Of a stretch of 64,000 nt of DNA, positions 48,426-57,341 are shown piece by piece (position 1 is the first letter of the stretch; every line of letters begins with the position of its first letter). This stretch comes from Vallitalea guaymasensis (GTDB lineage Bacteria; Bacillota; Clostridia; Lachnospirales; Vallitaleaceae): assembly GCF_018141425.1 (NCBI RefSeq), contig NZ_CP058561.1, forward strand, positions 1,984,001-2,048,000, in the 5' to 3' direction. The position numbers were made by a program, and so were the translations under genes. Under the pieces are notes generated by a model. The model ran no database searches, had not been told where the DNA came from, and saw nothing but the letters and a program-made list of their open reading frames with translations.

Positions 48426-49504
48426 TATAGGAGTACCTCCTCGCCAGTGCTGTCATATATATGTATTCTGTCTGTGGATAATATCAAACTTACTTTATCA
48501 CCAGATTTTCTTATATGGGATACATCTTTTGTGTATTCATTGACTTCAATAATCTGGTCATTGGTGAGTCTGATTTCATAATTAATGAAATCACCTAGAA
48601 AAGTACCGATGACGATTTCTCCATTCAACTCATCTTTTTTTGCATCTGCAATTATTATTTCTTCAGGTCTAGCACCAACAATGACTTCACCACTGTAATC
48701 GTTCTTCAATTTCATATTAATGACCTTGTTGTTGATATTGATTCTAGTACCATTGGAATCTTTTTCTATCACTTTACCTTTTAGATAATTGGAAGTACCT
48801 ATGAAATCACCTATAAAAGTATTCTGTGGGTCTTTATATATTTCAACAGGTGTTCCTACTTGTTGAATTACTCCTAATTTCATAACTGCTATCCTATCAG
48901 AAATAGCTAATGCTTCTTCTTGGTCATGTGTAACGTATATTGTAGTTATTTTAAGGTCTTTTTGCAGTTTTCTTATTATGGTTCTCATCTGAACACGTAA
49001 TTTCGCATCAAGATTACTAAGAGGTTCGTCCATCAATAATACATCTGGATGAATGACAATAGCTCTTGCCAGTGCGATTCTTTGCTGTTGTCCACCACTT
49101 AATTGTGATGGCTGTCTATCTTTGAATTGTGCCATTTGTACCATTTCCAAGGCTTCCATGACTCTTTTGTTAATTTCGTCTTTATGTATCTTTCTAGCTT
49201 TTAGACCATATGCAACATTGTTGAAAACAGACATATGTGGAAATATTGCATAGTTCTGAAAAACCATTCCTATGTTTCTCTTATGAGCTGGAATATCATT
49301 TATTATTTTGTCTCCAAAGGAGATATGTCCCCCATCTATACTATTGAAACCTGCAATCATTCTAAGTAGTGTTGTTTTTCCACAACCTGATGGACCAAGT
49401 AGTGTAAATAGCTCGCCTTCCTTAATAGTTAGATTAGCATTATTTACTGCTTTGTAGTCACCATATATTTTTACGGCATTTTTTATGACAACTTGATGAC
49501 TCAT
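48425..49504 (-). CDS. ABC importer ATP-binding protein (FbpC/PotA type)
   Basis: The 359-residue ATPase has Walker A GPSGCGKTTL, signature LSGGQQQRIALARA, Walker B VLLMDEPLSNLDAKLR and the switch histidine in VTHDQEEA. A C-terminal TOBE-type domain begins near residue 235 (GDFIGTSNYLKGKVIEKD). It powers the fused permease and works with the binding protein upstream. Members of this family transport iron(III), polyamines or phosphorylated sugars; the sequence does not settle which. Confidence 0.94.
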   Translation of the reverse strand: MSHQVVIKNAVKIYGDYKAVNNANLTIKEGELFTLLGPSGCGKTTLLRMIAGFNSIDGGHISFGDKIINDIPAHKRNIGMVFQNYAIFPHMSVFNNVAYGLKARKIHKDEINKRVMEALEMVQMAQFKDRQPSQLSGGQQQRIALARAIVIHPDVLLMDEPLSNLDAKLRVQMRTIIRKLQKDLKITTIYVTHDQEEALAISDRIAVMKLGVIQQVGTPVEIYKDPQNTFIGDFIGTSNYLKGKVIEKDSNGTRININNKVINMKLKNDYSGEVIVGARPEEIIIADAKKDELNGEIVIGTFLGDFINYEIRLTNDQIIEVNEYTKDVSHIRKSGDKVSLILSTDRIHIYDSTGEEVLL

Positions 49505-49550
49505 ATTTGTTTCCTCCCAATATTCTTTTTTAGTATTTTTGTTTAGTATG

Positions 49551-49599
49551 ATTAATCCACAAAAAGTAATTTGTACCTTCTTGCTTTTTGTGGATTAAT
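49551..49599 (-). repeat. Stem-loop between binding-protein and ATPase genes
   Basis: ATTAATCCACAAAAAG at 49551-49566 and its complement at 49584-49599 form a perfect 16-bp stem. No clear T-run follows, so it probably stabilises the 3' end of the binding-protein message or causes partial termination within the operon. Confidence 0.75.
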
Positions 49600-49643
49600 A
49601 TTAGCATAACTATGATATTTTTATTTTAACAGTGCAATCTATA

Positions 49644-50735
49644 TTAATATTTTCCTATTACGATATCTTTCCATTGCTTGATGATGTTTTCTTTGTTTTC
49701 TGATACCCATTCCAAATTATAATCTACTAATTTCATATCTGACATCTTCATTAAGTTATCAGCAGTCTTTACGTCGTCACGAACTGGACGTGATGCAAAA
49801 TTGTCTAATATGAATTGTTGAGTCTTAGCAGTAAGAACAAAATCCATGAATTTCTTTGCATTAGCTTCGTTCTTAGCTCCTTTTATGATGGCAATACCAT
49901 CTGGAACTGATGATGTACCTTCGCTTGGATATACAATTCCTACTTCTGCTCCAGCATTTACATATTCCATAGCTGTTTTTTCAAGAGTCAATCCAACAGC
50001 ATACTCTCCGTCAGCAACACCTTTGTATACTCCTGATGAACCAGAGATTAGTTTTCCATCTAGATTAGTATAAAAATCTTTGATGAATTTCCATCCTTCA
50101 TCTCCTTCGTTCTTATATGCAGTTAACATTGTTGCTAAAATTGTAAATGATGAACCAGATCTTGTTGGATCCGCATATGCTATCTTACCTTTGTATTTTT
50201 CATCTAATAAATCACCCCATGAAGCTGGTACATCTTCAGGCTTAACTAGCTTTTTATTGTACATGATAACCATTGGTAATGGGCTTGTACCAGTCCATGC
50301 ATTTTCTCTATCAATAAAAGCAGCATCTATCATTTTGGCTTCTTCACTTTCATATGGTTCAAAATATTGTTTGAAGGCATTTAGTGATTCTGCTCCTCCA
50401 CCCCACATAACATCTCCAAGTGCATTATTCTGCTCTGATTCGATTCTCTTTAATAATTCACCAGTACCTGCTGCAACAACTTCTACTTTGATTCCTGTTG
50501 TTTCTTGGAATTCCTTTACAATAGGATTAATCATATCTGCTTTATGAGGGCTATATACTACTAAACTATCAGTTTCTTTTTCTTGTTTTTCATTTTCATC
50601 ACTTGCTTTATTATCCTCAGTTGATTCTTTCACATTACTAGTATCTTTGTTGGTATCTTTCTCCTTATCTCCACAAGCTACTAAAGTGCTAACTCCTAAT
50701 GCTAGAACCAATATTAATGTAATGATTTTTTTCAT
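49644..50735 (-). CDS. ABC importer solute-binding lipoprotein (AfuA/FbpA-like)
   Basis: The 363-residue lipoprotein has a signal with lipobox LVAC at about residue 21 and a charged K/D/E linker. The mature domain matches the iron(III)/phosphonate/sugar-phosphate binding cluster: LVVYSPHKADMINPIVKEFQETTGIKVEVVAAGTGELLKRI, PLPMVIMYNKKLV, DPTRSGSS and GIAIIKGAKNEANAKKFMDFV. Iron FbpA tyrosine pairs are not obvious, so an anionic small solute is possible. It heads the operon ATPase-permease-PHP-kinase-regulator. Confidence 0.92.
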   Translation of the reverse strand: MKKIITLILVLALGVSTLVACGDKEKDTNKDTSNVKESTEDNKASDENEKQEKETDSLVVYSPHKADMINPIVKEFQETTGIKVEVVAAGTGELLKRIESEQNNALGDVMWGGGAESLNAFKQYFEPYESEEAKMIDAAFIDRENAWTGTSPLPMVIMYNKKLVKPEDVPASWGDLLDEKYKGKIAYADPTRSGSSFTILATMLTAYKNEGDEGWKFIKDFYTNLDGKLISGSSGVYKGVADGEYAVGLTLEKTAMEYVNAGAEVGIVYPSEGTSSVPDGIAIIKGAKNEANAKKFMDFVLTAKTQQFILDNFASRPVRDDVKTADNLMKMSDMKLVDYNLEWVSENKENIIKQWKDIVIGKY

Positions 50736-50961
50736 AATAATATGTCCTCCTTCATTTTATTAGATGAAATATACTCATATATAAGTTTATATATATAATA
50801 TAAAGATTCTACAATTTCTACAATCCATTATTATGAACTTTTGTTTAAAATCATGAACATTTTTAGAGATTACACTATTATCAAGCTATCAATCTTATAT
50901 TTTATGTTAATAAAACCAATAATCCAAGTTGTTATTTGTTTGTTTTGTATATAATATTGAT
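50736..50961 (-). promoter_or_regulatory. Promoter region of the ABC importer operon
   Basis: TTGTAG (50823-50818), 17 bases, TATTAT (50800-50795) on the minus strand is a plausible promoter, giving a leader of about 55 bases. GAAGGAGGACATATT precedes the binding-protein ATG. The left half is gene-free spacer after gerC2's upstream neighbour. Confidence 0.55.
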
Positions 50962-52128
50962 TTAGTTTTTGCTGTTTCTTCCTACTGATTCTATTGTAAA
51001 ATTGACCTTTACATCAATTAACGCATTCTCAAAATATTCATTGCTGCTACATTTATTATGTCTTCCATATTTTGCTACTGCATAATGAGTAATGTCCAGA
51101 AAATCTTCCCTGTATTCCTTTTGTACCTTTCTTACTTCTTCATTAAGCAATTTCTCTAATTTTCTTACAAAGGTTTCCTCTACCAAGTTTATTGTCTTCT
51201 TGTCCAAATCTTGGTCAATAAGTGTATTAATCAATAAAAAACCGGAGATATCAATTTTTATATCATATTTTAGCTGTTCTCCTATCTTTGATACCTCTAC
51301 TTTTCTTGTAGTCTTTCCATTGAAATCCAAGTATTTAATGTACTTATTTGATAATATACTGGAATACTCATCAAATTTCTCAACATCAAAAAAATCTATA
51401 TCCTCTTTGGCAGATAAATGCAAATACCCATGTGCATCATTATTCCTTAAAAGATTAAGTAATTTTGTTTCTCTCATATCTAGTTTATACAACATCTTAT
51501 CATCACTAAATAATGCTAATCCTGTTATTTGTGGCTTATCCTCAATTAGTTCCATATATGGAAGACATACTTTTCTGCCCTCTTGATAATACATACGTAT
51601 GATATTATCAACAGTAATGTCTTTGGTAAAGAAATTAGAAAGATGGGAAAATCTTATTTCATTGTATAATACATCTGAATTAGTCTCATCAATTACGCTA
51701 TCAACACTGAAATATTTCACACATTTTCCTTCGTTGACTGCTAGAAGGGCTTTCAATCCTGCATTTGGATCTCTCAATATACCATCAATTATATCTTCAA
51801 TTCCAAATCTGGCTCTTTCCTCACTAATGATTCCCACTAACTCTGTACCTAAAGAGAATCTGGAAGGCATTTTTGTCATACGATTCTCAACCAAATCAAA
51901 TATAGTATGTCCTCTGCCAATATATACTACAGACGATACTGTACCTTCACCTATTATTGGTACTTCTGCTGGGTCAACAAAAGTGACTTTATCATCTATA
52001 TCAATATCATATCCTACTCCTAACAATACTCCCAGATCTTCTATGGGATATACATCATAGCAACCGCTTAACATGATGGACATGATTATTAATTCACTTA
52101 TTATAATAATTTTTTTATATCTTTTCAT
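50962..52128 (-). CDS. gerC2: GerC-family germinant receptor lipoprotein (second receptor)
   Basis: The 388-residue lipoprotein has lipobox MLSGC near residue 23 followed by YDVYPIEDLGVLLGVGYDID. It fits the Ger(x)C family, though its N-terminal motif differs from the usual WDxxEL and from gerC1. Blocks RMTKMPSRFSLGTELVGIISEE and GLKALLAVNEGKCVKYFSV follow. It overlaps gerB2 by 14 bases and ends the operon. Confidence 0.92.
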   Translation of the reverse strand: MKRYKKIIIISELIIMSIMLSGCYDVYPIEDLGVLLGVGYDIDIDDKVTFVDPAEVPIIGEGTVSSVVYIGRGHTIFDLVENRMTKMPSRFSLGTELVGIISEERARFGIEDIIDGILRDPNAGLKALLAVNEGKCVKYFSVDSVIDETNSDVLYNEIRFSHLSNFFTKDITVDNIIRMYYQEGRKVCLPYMELIEDKPQITGLALFSDDKMLYKLDMRETKLLNLLRNNDAHGYLHLSAKEDIDFFDVEKFDEYSSILSNKYIKYLDFNGKTTRKVEVSKIGEQLKYDIKIDISGFLLINTLIDQDLDKKTINLVEETFVRKLEKLLNEEVRKVQKEYREDFLDITHYAVAKYGRHNKCSSNEYFENALIDVKVNFTIESVGRNSKN

Positions 52129-53197
52129 TTTTTTTACTCCTATATCTTACTTGAACCAATATAGCTGTCATTATTCCAAAAACAAGAGAAAAGAGGATAA
52201 AATACTTTAAATAGAAATCAACAATATCCAATCTATTATGCTCAGATATCATAAAATAAGAGTAGACCAAGACTATACAACTTGATATCATTGCTGATGT
52301 TTTATCACTCAATCCAGAAAAGCTTGAAATACAATAAGAGACCATATAATTACAGCATACTATTGTTTTTAATACTATCAATCCCCAAAAGAAAATAAAT
52401 ATAGAAGTTAAATTAGAAAATATAGGAAATGATATTGTTCCTATCATATAGAATAAAGGAAAGTCAATACGTGATGCCAATTCCCAACCAAGATAATAAA
52501 TAACCACGAAACTAACAAAAGTATATATGACTGTAGTAATAGTACAAGCAATTATTCCAGCTCTTAGTACATGTTTTCTATTAGATATCTTACTAATTAT
52601 TATGAAACTTATCTCTACCAAAGAATACTGTGTCAGGTTTTCAAGCATACCTCTTGGTATTTCCTTTGGTGAGTGAAAAACAGGCTGAATATTAAGAATG
52701 GTTCCTTCAGGTATTAAAAACAATAATGGTAATATAAAAACTATTGTTAAGTAAAAATAGAATTCAGATATTCTACCCACTGTATTTAACCCTGACATTG
52801 TAATAACAGTTGATACCAGCAAACAAGGTATTATTATTCTGTAAGGAGATAAAAAGGAACTAATCGTCTGTGTTAAATTATTGGAAAATCCTGCTACTAC
52901 ACTTGACATGATTGTCAAAAAATACATAAGGAAAATAAGCAGAATTATAAAACCTATTAGTTTACCATAAACTTTTTTTAGTATTATCCAGAAATCATCA
53001 TGATTGGCTTTTTTGTCAATAATATATGCTGTTATTACAATTATTAATGGATAAATCCCTGAAATGAGGGTAGTAATCCATGAATCCTGATGTGCCACAG
53101 CCGCTCCAGATGATCCTAAGAATCCAATCCCTATTCCTATCATAGTACCAACTATAATAAACATATATTGGTATCTGGTTATCGTATCTCTATTCAA
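52115..53197 (-). CDS. gerB2: GerB-family spore germination permease (second receptor)
   Basis: The 360-residue protein has about ten membrane helices. It begins with the family segment ITRYQYMFIIVGTMIGIGIGFLG, and has the APC-fold glycine-rich helix 1. It overlaps gerA2 by four bases and gerC2 by 14, so the three genes are tightly coupled. It probably binds the germinant of receptor 2. Confidence 0.92.
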   Translation of the reverse strand: MNRDTITRYQYMFIIVGTMIGIGIGFLGSSGAAVAHQDSWITTLISGIYPLIIVITAYIIDKKANHDDFWIILKKVYGKLIGFIILLIFLMYFLTIMSSVVAGFSNNLTQTISSFLSPYRIIIPCLLVSTVITMSGLNTVGRISEFYFYLTIVFILPLLFLIPEGTILNIQPVFHSPKEIPRGMLENLTQYSLVEISFIIISKISNRKHVLRAGIIACTITTVIYTFVSFVVIYYLGWELASRIDFPLFYMIGTISFPIFSNLTSIFIFFWGLIVLKTIVCCNYMVSYCISSFSGLSDKTSAMISSCIVLVYSYFMISEHNRLDIVDFYLKYFILFSLVFGIMTAILVQVRYRSKKNEKI

Positions 53198-54657
53198 TTT
53201 CTCCTTTTCCTCCTTCTGAAGCTTTTAGGCACTCTACCTATATCTTTCAACCTTCCTCTGACTAAAGTATCCTGTAAGTCATTATATCTGACAGGAGCCA
53301 AAGGGGAAAAATACGGAACTCCTAGACTTTCAAGACTGATCAAGTGAGCTATTATGGCGAATAACCCTATCATAATGCCAAAGAGTCCTAATAGCTGAGC
53401 AAGTATCAATATAAAAAATCTACACAATCTTATGGTTAGACTCATCTCATAGTTAGGAATAAGAAAAGTACAAATTACTGTAACTGATATGACTACAAGA
53501 GTTGTAGGACTTACAAAACCTGAGTTGATTGCCGCTTGTCCCAAGATGATACCACCCACTATACTCAATGTTTGTCCTACCATTGATGGTAATCTAAGAC
53601 CACCTTCTCTAAGAAACTCAATGACTATTTCCATTAGAAGTATTTCAATAAAAGGAGGTAAAGGGATGTCCTTTCTGGATTCAGAGATAATATAGATTAA
53701 ATCCTGAGGTATAAGATCAATATTATAACTTATCAGCACAAGATATAGTGGCGAAGCTAATAATATTATAATTAATGCCAAAAGCCTTATGAAACGGTCG
53801 AAATTAGCTAAGACAATTTTATTGGAATAATCTTCAAAAGCCTGAAAGAATTCAATGAAAACTACAGGTAAAGTAACAGCATAGGAGCATCCATCAATAA
53901 TGATTATTGCCTTGCCTTGGATTATATCAGAAACCGCTTTATCAGGTTTTTCAACCGTTTTATATTGTGGAAAAACACTATAAGGGTGTTTTTCCATATA
54001 TTGCATCAACATTCCTGTATCAGGAATATAGTTTGCTTTTACTGATTTTAGTTTACTCTTCAATTTTGTTAGTATCTTATTGTCAATCACACCTTCTAGA
54101 TATATTAAAGCACCTTCAATATTGTTTTCTTTGCCAAACACATATTTTTCTATTCTAAGATTATTGTTAATCAGTTTTTCTTGTATCATGGAAATGTTTA
54201 TCTTTATGTTTTCAACGAAAGCACTTTTTGCTCCCCTGATATTTTCTTCAATCTTAGCATCTGATACTTTTCTGAAACTATCTTTGAAGGTATCACAAAT
54301 GATAGCATTATCTTCATTATCAAATAATACTATCGTTTGACCTTTTTTTAAACGTTCGCATATATGCTTTACTTCCTTTGAAATCTCTGTTGAATTTATT
54401 GAAATATATCTTTTTGAAATATAATAGGCAAGAGATGATATATTTCCAAGTTTTGTATCAATCTTAAATAAAAGTGGTGCAATTATATGTTCCTCTATAC
54501 AATCTTTATCAGTTATTCCATCTATATATATTATCAAGCAATTAACATTCCCTTTTAAAATTATATCTCTGCACCTTAGATGATAATTAGATGCCAGGAA
54601 TGAATATATAAGATGTTTATTTTTTTTGAGATCAGTAGTCAGATTTTTGATCGTCAT
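53194..54657 (-). CDS. gerA2: GerA-family spore germination protein (second receptor)
   Basis: The 487-residue A subunit has a soluble N-terminal half with YIDGITDKDCIEEHIIAPLLF and VENIRGAKSAFVENIKINISMIQ, then HPYSVFPQYKTVEKPDKAVSDIIQGKAIIIIDG and four to five helices. The C-terminal LVRGRLKDIGRVPKSFRRRKRRN is strongly basic. It is shorter and more diverged than gerA1. ATG follows AGGTGATAAACTA. First gene of gerA2-B2-C2. Confidence 0.94.
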   Translation of the reverse strand: MTIKNLTTDLKKNKHLIYSFLASNYHLRCRDIILKGNVNCLIIYIDGITDKDCIEEHIIAPLLFKIDTKLGNISSLAYYISKRYISINSTEISKEVKHICERLKKGQTIVLFDNEDNAIICDTFKDSFRKVSDAKIEENIRGAKSAFVENIKINISMIQEKLINNNLRIEKYVFGKENNIEGALIYLEGVIDNKILTKLKSKLKSVKANYIPDTGMLMQYMEKHPYSVFPQYKTVEKPDKAVSDIIQGKAIIIIDGCSYAVTLPVVFIEFFQAFEDYSNKIVLANFDRFIRLLALIIILLASPLYLVLISYNIDLIPQDLIYIISESRKDIPLPPFIEILLMEIVIEFLREGGLRLPSMVGQTLSIVGGIILGQAAINSGFVSPTTLVVISVTVICTFLIPNYEMSLTIRLCRFFILILAQLLGLFGIMIGLFAIIAHLISLESLGVPYFSPLAPVRYNDLQDTLVRGRLKDIGRVPKSFRRRKRRN

Positions 54658-54740
54658 TAGTTTATCACCTAATTATTTTTTTGTGTACTACTGATTTATT
54701 CTTCCTTTTTATTCTATTTTTTATACATAATCAGGTTCTG

Positions 54741-55742
54741 TTAACTTATTTCCAAAGTTTTCTTTAATTCTTTAACAAATTTTTCTTTTTTATCTTTCTG
54801 ATTTATTAACTTATTTAGTTTAATCAAACTTTGTTTTGGCTTCCATGCCCTGTTAAGGTTAAAATAATAATTACTTATTTTCCAGAATTTCTCTGGATAC
54901 ATTATAAGGTATAGAAGTATGTTTAATTCTTCTTTACTTAAAGAGTTGATACTTATGTATTTGTCAATAGCTTTAATACCCAATTTTATGTTCCAATCAT
55001 TTTTTTCTAATACTTTTCTTAGCAAACGATATAAATCTATAACTGGGATATCAATATTACAATATTCAAAGTTCATGGTATATAATTTCTTATTGCTTAC
55101 CAGTATATTATGATGTATGTATTGTCCATGTATAATAACATTTTTACTGTGATATTTATTTACTAGATTATTGTATTCTGATAATTCTATTAGTGAAAGT
55201 GCTTCCACTGCCTTCTGGTAATAGTAATTGAAACTACTCAAAAAACAGATATCAAACTCAGACCATTTACCAATCTTTCTTATTTTATTCCTGATTCTAA
55301 CCAACTCAACATTATGTCTTTCCAATTTATTCGGTAATGTACCTAATTTTACATAATTTTTATATCTGTTACCTCTTGAAAAGTTAGTACCACATTTATG
55401 TAATACAGCTAGATTCTTTACAGAATCAAATATCTCTTCTTCATCATTGAAAAAGATTTCTCTTCCGTTAACCCAATTTTTCATTATGTACATGGTACCG
55501 TCATCTTCAAAATAAGGATTATTCTCTTTCGTTAGTGCTAACCTATCAATATTTCTGAATCCTTTGTTATGTAGATATTCTTCTATTTCATACATAAATT
55601 TTATTTTTTCTCGATGCATTCGGATTTCCTTAAATAATTTCAAACCCTTATTAGTATCTAATATATAAGCTCCTCGTCCTTTATAACCGTTTTTTACTTT
55701 AACATCAAATTGTTCAAAAATGTTATTGTATTCCTCAAGCAT
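54741..55742 (-). CDS. cotS: CotS-family spore coat protein, probable pseudokinase
   Basis: The 333-residue protein has the aminoglycoside-phosphotransferase-like fold of the CotS coat family (YKGRGAYILDTNKGLKLFKE, MYIMKNWVNGREIFFNDE, NLAVLHKCG). The usual catalytic HGDxxxxN is HGQYIHHN here, near residue 206, and the metal-binding DFD is NFE (NFEYCNIDIPVIDLYRLLRK). Both acidic residues needed for phosphotransfer are thus replaced. It lies 83 bases before the gerA2 operon on the same strand. A structural or scaffolding role in the coat is likely. Confidence 0.85.
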   Translation of the reverse strand: MLEEYNNIFEQFDVKVKNGYKGRGAYILDTNKGLKLFKEIRMHREKIKFMYEIEEYLHNKGFRNIDRLALTKENNPYFEDDGTMYIMKNWVNGREIFFNDEEEIFDSVKNLAVLHKCGTNFSRGNRYKNYVKLGTLPNKLERHNVELVRIRNKIRKIGKWSEFDICFLSSFNYYYQKAVEALSLIELSEYNNLVNKYHSKNVIIHGQYIHHNILVSNKKLYTMNFEYCNIDIPVIDLYRLLRKVLEKNDWNIKLGIKAIDKYISINSLSKEELNILLYLIMYPEKFWKISNYYFNLNRAWKPKQSLIKLNKLINQKDKKEKFVKELKKTLEIS

Positions 55743-55891
55743 CTAATCACCCCAACTTAGCCCTAACTATAATATTTTTTTATCAGTATCCTAGACATCT
55801 ATACCTAATGCCCTACTTTAAAATATATGAAGAAGTCAAGCAGATTATGAGGACAGGAAATTAATATTTTACTATATTGGTATAAGCAAAA

Positions 55892-55947
55892 CAAAAAACC
55901 CCAATATATTGTATTGCTTTTTTTCAAACAACAATATATTGGGGTTT
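55892..55947 (-). terminator. Terminator after the CCA-adding enzyme gene
   Basis: A perfect 17-bp stem (arms 55896-55912 and 55931-55947, core CCCCAATATATTGT) is followed in the minus direction by TTTTTTGTTTTG. Confidence 0.9.
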
Positions 55948-55974
55948 CAAAATTATAATAAATTATAAATATTT

Positions 55975-57315
55975 TTATTCTTTTATTTCATCCACTATCC
56001 TTAACAACTCTTCTTTGTCATTTCTATTTGGTTCTTCAATGACTATATCCAATAGTTTATTAAGAATAATTCCTATCTGACGACCTTCTTTTATACCATG
56101 TTCCATCAAGTCTCTTCCATCAACCTTAAGTTCTCTTATGCTTATACACTGTTCTTTCTCTTTAATCTCTGCGTATTTCTTTTCAGCATTGTAGAGCTTC
56201 AACATTCTACCATCCAACTTGTCAGGGTTTTGAGCCTTGATATCTGCTCTTTGAACAAGTACGAAGTCATGAAATAGCTCATGTCCTAACTTCTTTAATA
56301 GTCTTCTTATACTTTTTGAGCTATTTTCCAATCTGATATCATGGAATTCTATTAACTTGACAACTTTATCAATAGTCTTATTATCAAATTTTAATCTCTT
56401 GAGAATATCATTCGCCATCTTTGCACTGATACCTTCATGTCCATAGAAATGATCTATACCCGATTCGTCAGTAGTCTTTACTCTTGGTTTTCCAATATCA
56501 TGCAGCAACATGGTCCATCTAAGTGCTTTATCAGCCTTTATAGCGTTAACAGACCTAAGAATGTGATCATGAATATCATAGCTATGATAAGGGTGATTCT
56601 GGGAATTACCTATACAAGGTATGAACTCAGGTAATATATACTCCATTAGATTGCAATGATATATCTCCATAATCATATTAGGGTTATTGGATATGAGTGT
56701 CTTGTTAAGTTCCACTTGTATCCGTTCCATACTGACATTTTTAATAAGTGATGAGCACTCTGTTATAGCATCTCTAGTCTTTTTATCTATTTTATAACCC
56801 AATTGAGCTGAAAATCTAATGGCTCTTAACATTCTAAGTGCATCTTCATTAAATCTTTCTATTGGATTACCAACACAACGGATAATACCCTTTTCCAAAT
56901 CTTCTATACCACTAAAAGCATCTACTAATCCTGTTATATGGTTATAAGCCATAGCATTTATAGTAAAATCTCTTCTTTTAAGGTCTTCTACCAGATTATT
57001 AGTGAATTCAACGGAGTTAGGTCTCCTATTATCTTCATATTCCCCATCAATTCTATATGTTGTAACTTCAATAGGGTGTTTATCCATAAGTATGGTAACA
57101 GTACCATGCTGCAACCCTGTATCTATGGTTTTGGTAAATAATTTCTTAACTTGATTAGGTAATGCGGAAGTCGTTATATCCCAATCATTAGGTTTTTTAC
57201 CTATGATACTATCTCTTACGCATCCTCCAACCAAATATGCCTCATACCCATTGTCAGTCAGTTTATCTATTATTTTCTTGGCATAATTAGGCATATCTAT
57301 TTTAACTTTATTCAT
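55975..57315 (-). CDS. cca: CCA tRNA nucleotidyltransferase with HD domain
   Basis: The enzyme adds or repairs the CCA end of tRNAs. The polymerase-beta type core has YLVGGCVRDSIIGKKPNDWDITTSA with its two aspartates, and the second block RRDFTINAMAYN, with RRD. An HD domain lies near 250-340 (WTMLLHDIGKPRVKTTD, FYGHEGISAKMANDILKRL, LIEFHDIRLE). The ATG at 57315 (446 residues) follows AGAGGA. Plain poly(A) polymerases lack this context; CCA addition is the better call. It follows manA by 26 bases. Confidence 0.9.
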   Translation of the reverse strand: MNKVKIDMPNYAKKIIDKLTDNGYEAYLVGGCVRDSIIGKKPNDWDITTSALPNQVKKLFTKTIDTGLQHGTVTILMDKHPIEVTTYRIDGEYEDNRRPNSVEFTNNLVEDLKRRDFTINAMAYNHITGLVDAFSGIEDLEKGIIRCVGNPIERFNEDALRMLRAIRFSAQLGYKIDKKTRDAITECSSLIKNVSMERIQVELNKTLISNNPNMIMEIYHCNLMEYILPEFIPCIGNSQNHPYHSYDIHDHILRSVNAIKADKALRWTMLLHDIGKPRVKTTDESGIDHFYGHEGISAKMANDILKRLKFDNKTIDKVVKLIEFHDIRLENSSKSIRRLLKKLGHELFHDFVLVQRADIKAQNPDKLDGRMLKLYNAEKKYAEIKEKEQCISIRELKVDGRDLMEHGIKEGRQIGIILNKLLDIVIEEPNRNDKEELLRIVDEIKE

Positions 57316-57341
57316 AAAAATCATTCCTCTAAGCTGGTTTA

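Noticed and set aside
49644-50735. Firm assignment as an iron(III)-binding protein
   Set aside because: The family also binds phosphonates and sugar phosphates, and clear iron-ligand residues cannot be assigned by eye.
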